Shown here: piece by piece, positions 57,922-64,000 of the stretch
How the letters are laid out: each line of letters begins with the position of its first letter
Position numbering within the stretch: position 1 is the first letter of the stretch
DNA from: UBA9676 sp963741615
GTDB lineage: Bacteria; Actinomycetota; Actinomycetes; Streptosporangiales; Streptosporangiaceae
Assembly (NCBI GenBank): GCA_963741615.1
Contig: CAVUIU010000029.1
Location: 372,001-436,000, forward strand
Reading direction: 5' to 3'
Length of the DNA: 64,000 bases
Notes under the pieces: generated by a model
Database searches by the model: none
Told to the model about the DNA's origin: nothing
What the model saw: only the letters and a program-made list of their open reading frames with translations
Made by a program: the position numbers and the translations under genes

Positions 57922-59257
57922 GAGCGACCTGCCCACCGAGGCGCTGCGGGAGCAGATCGCGGGCTGCCTGCTCACGGCCCGGGACCGCACCCAGCTGCTG
58001 ACCGGCTGCGTGGACGACGGCGAGCTGGTCCGCCAGCACTCCCCGCTGATGTCGCCGCTGGTGTGGGATCTCGCGCACATCGCCAACCAGGAAGAGCTGT
58101 GGCTGTTGCGGGCCGTGGGCGGCAGGGACCCGATGCACCCGGAGATCGACCCGATCTACGACGCGTTCGAGCATCCCCGTGCCGAGCGCCCCACCCTGCC
58201 GCTGCTCGCCCCGGACGAGGCGCGCCGCTACGCCCACGAGGTCCGTGGCCGGGTGCTCGACCTGGTCGGCGCGGCCACCTTCACCGGGGCGCCACTGGTC
58301 ACCGGGGGATTCGCCTTCGGGATGATCGCCCAGCACGAGCAGCAGCATGACGAGACGATGCTCATCACCCACCAGCTGCGGCGGGGCGCCCCGGTGCTGT
58401 CGGCCCCGGAGCCGCCGCCGCCCCCGGACGCGTACCGGCTCCCCCCCGAGGTGCTCGTGCCCGGCGGCCCGTTCAGCATGGGCACGTCCAGCGAGCCCTG
58501 GGCGCTCGACAACGAACGGCCCGAGCACACCGTGCACGTGCCCGCCTTCTACCTCGACACCACGCCGGTCACCAACGCGGCCTACCAGCAGTTCATCGGC
58601 GACGGCGGTTACGACGACCCGCGGTGGTGGCACCCGGCGGGGTGGGACCACCGGCAGCGGGCCGGCCTGACCGCCCCGCTGTACTGGCGGCGGGAAGGCG
58701 GGGGCTGGGTCCTGACCCGGTTCGGGATGACCGGGCCGGTCCCGCCCGCCGAGCCCGTGCTGCACGTGTCCTGGTACGAGGCACAGGCCTACGCGGCCTG
58801 GGCCGGCCGGCGGCTGCCCACCGAGGCGGAATGGGAGAAGGCGGCCAGGTTCGACCCGGCGGCCGGGCGCTCGCGCCGGTTCCCGTGGGGAGACGGGGAC
58901 CCGACCGCGGAGCTGGCCAACCTCGGCCAGCGCCACCTGCGCCCCGCCCCCGCGGGCAGCTACCCCCGCGGCGCCGCGCCCTGCGGGGCCCGCCAGCTGG
59001 TCGGGGACGTCTGGGAGTGGACCGCCAGCGATTTCCTGCCCTACCCGGGCTTTTCGGCGTGGCCGTACCGCGAGTACTCGGAGGTCTTCTTCGGCGACGA
59101 GTACAAGGTGCTGCGCGGCGGGTCGTTCGCCGTCGGGCAGGTGGCCTGCCGTGGCACGTTCCGCAACTGGGACTACCCGATCCGGCGGCAGATCTTCGCC
59201 GGGTTCCGCACCGCGCGGGACGCCACCCCGGCCGCCGCCAACGGCAGGAGGAGGTGA
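57899..59257 (+). CDS. egtB: Hercynine sulfoxide synthase EgtB
   Basis: A 452-residue protein: N-terminal DinB-like part and C-terminal formylglycine-generating-enzyme-like part. Iron ligands are seen as His in WDLAHIANQEEL and the pair in QHEQQHDETM (HxxxH). The C-terminal domain carries RLPTEAEWEKAARFDP, VWEWTASDF and FRTARD. EgtB uses oxygen to couple hercynine to gamma-glutamylcysteine in ergothioneine synthesis. The ATG at 57899 follows GGAGGACAGGA inside the end of egtA. Confidence 0.96.
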   Translation: MASTPRHESDLPTEALREQIAGCLLTARDRTQLLTGCVDDGELVRQHSPLMSPLVWDLAHIANQEELWLLRAVGGRDPMHPEIDPIYDAFEHPRAERPTLPLLAPDEARRYAHEVRGRVLDLVGAATFTGAPLVTGGFAFGMIAQHEQQHDETMLITHQLRRGAPVLSAPEPPPPPDAYRLPPEVLVPGGPFSMGTSSEPWALDNERPEHTVHVPAFYLDTTPVTNAAYQQFIGDGGYDDPRWWHPAGWDHRQRAGLTAPLYWRREGGGWVLTRFGMTGPVPPAEPVLHVSWYEAQAYAAWAGRRLPTEAEWEKAARFDPAAGRSRRFPWGDGDPTAELANLGQRHLRPAPAGSYPRGAAPCGARQLVGDVWEWTASDFLPYPGFSAWPYREYSEVFFGDEYKVLRGGSFAVGQVACRGTFRNWDYPIRRQIFAGFRTARDATPAAANGRRR

Positions 59258-59267
59258 CGCCGGACCG

Positions 59268-60107
59268 ATGTGCCGCCATCTGGCCTACCTCGGCCCACCC
59301 GCGACCATGCACGCGCTGCTCCTCGGGCCACCATATGGCCTGGCCCGGCAGGCGTGGGCGCCGCGCCGCCAGCGGCACGGGACCATGAACGTGGACGGGT
59401 TCGGCATCGGCTGGTACGCGGACGGCGACCCGGTTCCCGCCCGCTACCGGCAGGCCGGCCCGATCTGGGCCGACCCGTTCGTCCCCGACCTGGCCCGGGT
59501 CACCCGCACCCGCGCCCTGCTGGCCGCGGTGCGCTCGGCCACCGGGGGAACCGAGGGCGGGGCCGCCGCCGCCGCACCCTATGCCAGCGGCCGCTGGCTG
59601 TTCAGTCACAACGGGAGGCTGAACGGATGGCCGGGCTCGACCGCCTGCCTCGCCGCGGGCCTGCCTGCCGTGGATCTGCTGGCGCTGGAAGCGCGGTGCG
59701 ATTCCGCACTGGCGTGGGCGCTGGTGGCGGGCCGGCTGAAGACGGGCGCTCCGGCGGCTGAGGCCCTGGCCGGTGTGATCGCCGACCTCGGCCGCCACGG
59801 CGTCACCGGCCGGTTCAACTTCCTGCTCACCGACGGCGAGGTGATCAGCGCGACGGCGGCCGGCGACACGCTCTGCTACCGCGCGGACGACCCCGCCGGG
59901 CGGGGCGGGCCGGGTGGGCCGGGCAGGCCGGGCGGGCCGGCTGTGGTGGTGGCGTCCGAACCCGGCGACGACGGGCCCGGATGGATGCAGGTGCCCGACA
60001 ACAGTGTGCTCACGGCGACCGCTGATGCCGTCGACGTGCGCCCCCTGCCCGCGACGCCCCCGCCGCCGGCGGCGGGCATGGAGGAAGGAAGGATCTCCGC
60101 GTCATGA
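59268..60107 (+). CDS. egtC: Class II glutamine amidotransferase EgtC
   Basis: A 279-residue Ntn-type amidohydrolase. After Met removal Cys2 (MCRHLAYLG) would be the N-terminal nucleophile. Other family motifs: NVDGFGIGWYADG and WLFSHNGRLNGW (oxyanion Asn/Gly). It removes the glutamate from the gamma-glutamyl-hercynylcysteine sulfoxide. Near residue 232 a Gly/Pro-rich stretch (GRGGPGGPGRPGGP) extends a loop and looks like a repeat expansion. It starts 10 bp after egtB and its stop overlaps the egtD ATG. Confidence 0.93.
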   Translation: MCRHLAYLGPPATMHALLLGPPYGLARQAWAPRRQRHGTMNVDGFGIGWYADGDPVPARYRQAGPIWADPFVPDLARVTRTRALLAAVRSATGGTEGGAAAAAPYASGRWLFSHNGRLNGWPGSTACLAAGLPAVDLLALEARCDSALAWALVAGRLKTGAPAAEALAGVIADLGRHGVTGRFNFLLTDGEVISATAAGDTLCYRADDPAGRGGPGGPGRPGGPAVVVASEPGDDGPGWMQVPDNSVLTATADAVDVRPLPATPPPPAAGMEEGRISAS

Positions 60108-61075
60108 CCACTGTGCACGTCGAACGATGCCTCCCGCACGGTTACCTGGCCAGCGCCCTGCGCGCGGACGCCAGGGCCGGGCTGAGCGGGTCGCCCAAGA
60201 CGCTGCCCCCCAAGTGGCTGTATGACGAGAACGGCAGCGAGCTGTTCGAGAAGATCACCCAGCTGGATGAGTACTATCCGACGCGCGCGGAGCGGGCCAT
60301 CCTGACGGCGGAGGCGGGTGAGATCGCCGCCGCCACCCATGCCAGCACGCTGGTCGAACTGGGTGCCGGGGCCGCCGACAAGACCCGGCTGCTGCTCGAC
60401 GCGCTGCGTGCGGCCGGCACGCTGCGCAGCTTCGTCCCGGTGGACGTCAGCGAGGCCGCGCTGATCGAGGCGGCGGACCGGGTGCTGGCCGGCTATCCGG
60501 GCCTGTCGGTCCGGGCGGTCGTGTCCGACTTCGAGAAACATCTGGGCCTGCCGGAGCCCTCGGGCCCGCGGCTGGTGGCCTTCCTCGGCGGGACCATCGG
60601 CAACCTGCTGCCGGACCAGCGGGCGGCGTTCCTGGCCTCGGTCAGGGCGCGGCTGGGCCCCGGTGACGCACTGCTGCTCGGCACCGACCTGGTCAAGGAC
60701 CCCGAAGTGCTGCACGCTGCCTACGACGACGCGGCCGGGGTCACCGCCGCCTTCAACAAGAACGTGCTGGCCGTGCTGAACGCCCGGCTCCGCGCGAACT
60801 TCGACCTGGCCGCATTCGATCATGTCGCACTCTGGGACCCGCGGCAGGAGTGGATCGAAATGCGGTTGCGCTCGGCCGAGCGGCAAACCGTCACCCTGCC
60901 GGAAATCGGGCTCACCGTTGAGTTCGCCGAGGGGGAGGAGATCCGGACCGAGGTGTCCGCGAAGTTCCGCCCGCACGGGGTCGCCGCCGAACTGGCGGCC
61001 GCCGGGTTCGCGATGCGGCGCTGGTGGACCGACGCCGGCGGCCAGTTCGGGCTGTCGCTGTCAGCCCCGGCCTGA
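60104..61075 (+). CDS. egtD: Histidine N-alpha-methyltransferase EgtD
   Basis: A 323-residue SAM methyltransferase. Seen: LPPKWLYDENGSELFEKITQLDEYYPTRAERAIL, diagnostic of the EgtD family, the SAM loop LVELGAGAADKTRLLLDAL, FLGGTIGNL and GTDLVKD with the Asp of the pocket. It trimethylates histidine to hercynine, the first step of ergothioneine synthesis. Its ATG overlaps the egtC stop (ATGA). It overlaps the convergent speD gene by 15 bp. No egtE-like lyase follows in the cluster. Confidence 0.96.
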   Translation: MTTVHVERCLPHGYLASALRADARAGLSGSPKTLPPKWLYDENGSELFEKITQLDEYYPTRAERAILTAEAGEIAAATHASTLVELGAGAADKTRLLLDALRAAGTLRSFVPVDVSEAALIEAADRVLAGYPGLSVRAVVSDFEKHLGLPEPSGPRLVAFLGGTIGNLLPDQRAAFLASVRARLGPGDALLLGTDLVKDPEVLHAAYDDAAGVTAAFNKNVLAVLNARLRANFDLAAFDHVALWDPRQEWIEMRLRSAERQTVTLPEIGLTVEFAEGEEIRTEVSAKFRPHGVAAELAAAGFAMRRWWTDAGGQFGLSLSAPA

Positions 61076-61552
61076 GCCCGCGGCACCCCGCTCGACACGC
61101 TGGACGCGCACGTCGTCAAGCAGCAGCAGGCGGGCCAGTTCTTCGGTCACCCGTGGCCCGTCGATCCCCCCGCAGCTGAACAGGTCGATCGCGATCAGGT
61201 TGTCTTCCGGCCAGGTATGGATGGCAAGGTGCGACTCGGCCAGGATGAGCACCAGCGTGACCGCCCCGTTCGGGAAGGTGACGTGACTGGCGTCGAGCAC
61301 ATGGCCGCGCCCGGCCGTGACCGCCCGGGAGGCCAGCGCGACCAGTTCGCCGATGTCGGTGACCGGCGAGCCCGGCGTGAGCGCCGCGTCGACCGCGTAG
61401 AGGAGCTTGCCGTCCACCGGGCCCGGTGGGCCTGCCTGGCCCGCTGCCAGCAGCCTGTCCCGCTGCGCGGGAACGGCTGGATCCGCCTCGCGGCGCGAGC
61501 GCGCCGTTGGCAGGAGCGGACGCCGGCCGCCGGAAAGGCTCTTAGCTGGCAT
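61061..61552 (-). CDS. speD: S-adenosylmethionine decarboxylase SpeD (prokaryotic type)
   Basis: A 163-residue proenzyme. The cleavage site is the Ser in AESHLAIHTWPE, preceded by HVTFPNGAVTLVLIL and followed by DLFSCGGID with the catalytic Cys. Self-cleavage gives a pyruvoyl group. The first 45 residues are a basic, low-complexity extension compared with usual SpeD (about 120 residues). It makes decarboxylated SAM, the aminopropyl donor for polyamines. It is divergent from bpsA, 62 bp apart, and no speE-like spermidine synthase is nearby, so the donor probably goes to BpsA. Confidence 0.92.
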   Translation of the reverse strand: MPAKSLSGGRRPLLPTARSRREADPAVPAQRDRLLAAGQAGPPGPVDGKLLYAVDAALTPGSPVTDIGELVALASRAVTAGRGHVLDASHVTFPNGAVTLVLILAESHLAIHTWPEDNLIAIDLFSCGGIDGPRVTEELARLLLLDDVRVQRVERGAAGSGRG

Positions 61553-61614
61553 GATGTGGGAGGATACCGTACTGCCCGCTGCGGCCCGCGGTGAGCGGAG
61601 CCAGAGAACCCCAG

Positions 61615-62808
61615 ATGGACGTTGATGCCGTAGTCGCCGAGGTCGCCTCGGCAGTCGGGCTGGCCGAAGGGCCGGCCGGAGTCAGGGATGTGCTGCGGGC
61701 GATCGCGCACCATGAGCCCGTGGCGGCCCGCGAGGTGGGCCGGCTGGCCGAGCTTCCCGTCCCGATCGTCACCGCCGTGTGCAACGAGCTGCGCAAACGC
61801 GGGGTGGTCGACCGGGCCCGGCCGGTGCGGCTCACCCCGGCGGGCCGCGCCGGGCTTGCCGTGCCCGCCGCCGGGCACCCGTGGATCAGCGGGGAGTGCC
61901 CGGGCTGCGGCGGCACCGGGGTGATCATCCCGGCAGATGTGGCCGCGCTCGCCGCCGGGCTGGAGCGGGCCGCGGCAGGCGTGCCAGCGGCGAAGCTGGA
62001 ACTCGACCAGACTCACTGCACGGTGGACACCAAGCTCCGCCGGGTGCTGCGGATGCACGAGGCGGGCGCCCTGGCGGGCCAGCGGGTGATCCTGCTGGGC
62101 GACGACGACCTGATCTCGCTGGCGATCACCGCCTTCGCCGCGATGCCCGGCGCCGCGGCCCGGCCCCGGCGGCTGGCGGTGGTGGACTGCGACCCTGATC
62201 TGCTGGGCTACCTCGCCGGGCTGGTGGCGGCCGGCGAGGCGGAGGTGGAGCTTATCGACCACGATCTGCGCCAGCCACTGCCCGCTGGCCTGCTCGGTCA
62301 GTTCGACGTGGCCTGCACCGACCCGCCCTATACGGCGGCCGGGGCAGAGCTGTTCTTGTCCCGCGCGGTATCGGCCCTGGCCCATGGCACGGGCAGCCAC
62401 GTGTTCTTCTCGTTCGGCGCCCGCCGCCCGGAGGAAACGCTGCGCACCCAGCGCCTCATCGCGGACCTCGGCCTGGCGGTGCGCTCGCTCGTGCCGGGCT
62501 TCAACGCCTACACCGGCGCGGGCATCCTGGCCGGTATCAGCCACCTCTATCACCTGCGCACCACCGCGCAGACCCGGCCCGCCATCACCGGCCCCCACAC
62601 CGGCCCGCTCTACACGGCCGACGCGCGGGCCGCCGCCACCCGGCCCTACCGCTGCACCGGCTGCGGCTCCGTGCACCAGGTCGGCCCGGGCGCCCGCTGG
62701 AGCACGATCGCGCAGCTGAAGGCGGCCGGCTGCCCAGACTGCCGGGGCACCGTGCTGCGGCCGATGGCGCTGGGCACAGCCGCTGCCCGGACGGCGGGCG
62801 GGCGATGA
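61615..62808 (+). CDS. bpsA: Branched-chain polyamine synthase of the BpsA family (N4-bis(aminopropyl)spermidine synthase-like)
   Basis: A 397-residue protein. Residues about 10-80 form a winged helix (VRDVLRAIAHHEPVAAREVGRLAELPVP). A zinc-ribbon-like CPGCGGTG follows, then a methyltransferase-like fold with VILLGDDDLISLAITAF and TDPPYTAAGAELFLSRAV. BpsA from thermophiles moves aminopropyl groups onto the N4 of spermidine using these acidic motifs. Residues about 345-397 add a second Cys4 element (YRCTGCGSVHQ, GCPDCRGTV) beyond the usual length. The start may be ATG 61615 or GTG 61591. Its stop overlaps the GNAT gene. The exact polyamine product is not known. Confidence 0.85.
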   Translation: MDVDAVVAEVASAVGLAEGPAGVRDVLRAIAHHEPVAAREVGRLAELPVPIVTAVCNELRKRGVVDRARPVRLTPAGRAGLAVPAAGHPWISGECPGCGGTGVIIPADVAALAAGLERAAAGVPAAKLELDQTHCTVDTKLRRVLRMHEAGALAGQRVILLGDDDLISLAITAFAAMPGAAARPRRLAVVDCDPDLLGYLAGLVAAGEAEVELIDHDLRQPLPAGLLGQFDVACTDPPYTAAGAELFLSRAVSALAHGTGSHVFFSFGARRPEETLRTQRLIADLGLAVRSLVPGFNAYTGAGILAGISHLYHLRTTAQTRPAITGPHTGPLYTADARAAATRPYRCTGCGSVHQVGPGARWSTIAQLKAAGCPDCRGTVLRPMALGTAAARTAGGR

Positions 62809-63368
62809 CCGACCCCGGCGCACCGGGTCCCCAGGCACCGGGCTTCCAGGCACCGGGTTCTCAGGCACCGGGTCCCCCGGCAGCGGGCTTCCAGGTCCGG
62901 CCGGCCCGGGAAGATGACCTGGGCGTCATCGCCGGGTTCGAGATCGAGATCGCCCGGGCATCCTTCGGCGACGAGGCCATTGAGGATCCCGCGCTGCACC
63001 GCAAGCGGGTGGCCGGGGCGCTCGGCAAGCCCGGGGAGGTCACGCTGGTGGCCGTGGCGGTGGGGGCGCCCGCGGTTCCGGTGGGCTGGGCCTGGCTGTC
63101 GGGACGCACCAACTCCCTCACCGGCGCCCGATATGGCAACTTCCGCTCGCTGGCCACCGCCGACATTCCCGGCCGCGGCCAGGTCGCGGAACTGCTCATG
63201 CGGGCCGTGCTCCAAGCCAGCGAGCAGGCAGGTTTCGTGCATCTCACCGGCAAGGTGCACGCCAGCAACCTGGGCATGCGCGCGCTGTACCGGAAGTTCG
63301 GGTTCGGGGCGACCCACATCACGATGGAAAGGCGCCCGGCCGCCGGGTCACCCGGGAGCCCGGAATGA
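62805..63368 (+). CDS. GNAT-family N-acetyltransferase
   Basis: A 187-residue GNAT protein. After a repetitive N-terminus (APGFQAPGSQ) the fold begins FQVRPAREDDLGVIAGFEIEIARASFGDE, with the acetyl-CoA region RGQVAELLMRAVLQASEQAGFVHL (R/QxxGxG/A type, here RGQVAE) and HASNLGMRALYRKFGFG at the C-terminus. GNAT enzymes acetylate amines. Overlap with bpsA (ATGA) makes a polyamine or its conjugate the likely substrate. It overlaps the next gene in the same manner. The substrate is not proven. Confidence 0.85.
   Translation: MTDPGAPGPQAPGFQAPGSQAPGPPAAGFQVRPAREDDLGVIAGFEIEIARASFGDEAIEDPALHRKRVAGALGKPGEVTLVAVAVGAPAVPVGWAWLSGRTNSLTGARYGNFRSLATADIPGRGQVAELLMRAVLQASEQAGFVHLTGKVHASNLGMRALYRKFGFGATHITMERRPAAGSPGSPE
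62821..62880 (+). repeat. In-frame 15-bp tandem repeat (4 copies) in the GNAT gene
   Basis: Four units of the form caccgggtyyycagg encode (Q/P)APGx repeats right after the start. They probably form a flexible tail. Confidence 0.85.
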
Positions 63369-64000
63369 CGCGGCCCGGCCCGGGACCCGGAAGCACGGGG
63401 CCCGGAAGCACGGGGCCCGGAAGCACGGTCAAGTGCGTGGTCTGGGACATCGACAACACCCTGCTGGACGGGATCTACCTGGAATCGGGTGATCAGCCGC
63501 CGGGGGCCGACCCGGTGCTGACCGCGGTCCTGGCCGAACTGGGCGGCCGGGGCATTCTGCACGCCATCGCGAGCAAGAACCCACCCGAGGCCGCCGTGCA
63601 CGCGGCCCGCGCCACCGGCTGGCGGTTCGCCGCGTCCGAGTGCGGCTGGGGCCGTAAGTCCGATGCCCTGGCCAGGATCGCGGCCACGCTCGGTATCGCG
63701 ATGGACACACTCGCCTTCGTGGACGACGACCCGTATGAGCGGGCCGAGGTCCGTTTCGCGCTGCCGGAGGTGATGGTGCTGTCGCCGGAGGAGGCCGCGG
63801 AAGCCGCCGGCTGGCCGGAGTTCAGCCCATCGGTGGTCACCGCCGAGGCACGCCGCCGCGGCGAGATGTACGCGGAGCGGCAGCAGCGTCAGGCGGCCGA
63901 GCGGTCATTCGGCGGGACCCGGGAGGAGTTCCTGGAGTCGGCCGGCACGCAGGTGTCGATCGCCGCCGCTACCGGCGCTGACGTCCCCCGCCTGCGCGAA
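63365..64000 (+). CDS. FkbH-like HAD-IIIC protein (partial, runs off the right edge)
   Basis: The first 212 codons of a HAD-superfamily protein. The N-terminus has a 15-bp repeat region (GPGSTGPGSTGPGST), then KCVVWDIDNTLLDGIYLES (DxD nucleophile motif of HAD-IIIC) and VDDDPYERAEVRFALPEVMVL, then a region typical of FkbH-type proteins (YAERQQRQAAERSFGGTREEFLESAG). FkbH-like proteins attach glyceryl or similar units to acyl carrier proteins or remove phosphates. ATGA overlap with the GNAT gene places it in the bpsA operon. The catalytic core and tail are incomplete. Confidence 0.85.
   Translation, partial: MTRPGPGPGSTGPGSTGPGSTVKCVVWDIDNTLLDGIYLESGDQPPGADPVLTAVLAELGGRGILHAIASKNPPEAAVHAARATGWRFAASECGWGRKSDALARIAATLGIAMDTLAFVDDDPYERAEVRFALPEVMVLSPEEAAEAAGWPEFSPSVVTAEARRRGEMYAERQQRQAAERSFGGTREEFLESAGTQVSIAAATGADVPRLRE

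Overview
The window is chromosomal DNA from a high-GC Gram-positive actinomycete. Coding codons end almost always in G or C, GTG starts and 4-base ATGA/GTGA overlaps are frequent, and several genes are actinobacterial hallmarks: SepH, a RamB regulator next to isocitrate lyase, the ergothioneine operon egtABCD, a DUF574-type methyltransferase, a tricorn protease and a C-terminal remnant of a mycothiol-type enzyme. No tRNA, rRNA, insertion sequence, prophage or CRISPR array was seen.

Layout. 1-6.5 kb: a membrane Ser/Thr kinase cut by the left edge, a class II aldolase-like protein, a serine hydrolase, two methyltransferases (one RsmD-like with an altered motif) and a cupin regulator. 6.6-14.2 kb: a small-molecule catabolic block with a CocE-type hydrolase, a creatinase-like M24 protein coupled to a mini-PEP-synthase, two NAD(P) oxidoreductases and an amidohydrolase. 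14.4-24.3 kb: a cytidylate kinase-like gene, NUDIX, a very repetitive 872-residue anchored protein, a lipoprotein, sepH, an MMPL transporter and a glycosyltransferase. 24.3-28.7 kb: aceA, divergent ramB and an acyl-CoA dehydrogenase. 29.3-40.7 kb: a membrane glycosyltransferase, an aromatic operon (benzaldehyde dehydrogenase, pobA), a glutamine-synthetase-like/permease/amidohydrolase set resembling a split FluG, an MHYT sensor and an ornithine cyclodeaminase-like gene. 41.2-48.7 kb: a fused trpEG behind a recognisable Trp attenuator, then a nucleotide block (thymidylate synthase-like, DHFR, HIT on plus; nucleotidyltransferase and deaminase on minus) and a flavohemoprotein. 49-56.3 kb: tricorn protease, CcdA, a MetE-like protein and a flavin disulfide reductase. 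56.4-64 kb: egtABCD, then speD and a divergent operon of a branched-polyamine synthase (BpsA family), an acetyltransferase and an FkbH-like HAD protein that runs off the right edge.

The most promising systems are (1) the speD/bpsA/GNAT/HAD-IIIC set, which looks like a branched-polyamine production and conjugation pathway; (2) the convergent nucleotide-metabolism block with a divergent thymidylate synthase; and (3) the creatinase-like M24 plus mini-PEP-synthase pair. The clearest regulatory structure is the trp attenuator at 41235-41335. Three genes (trpEG, flavohemoprotein, metE-like) carry single-base indels in short G/C runs, so sequence error should be excluded before any is called a pseudogene.
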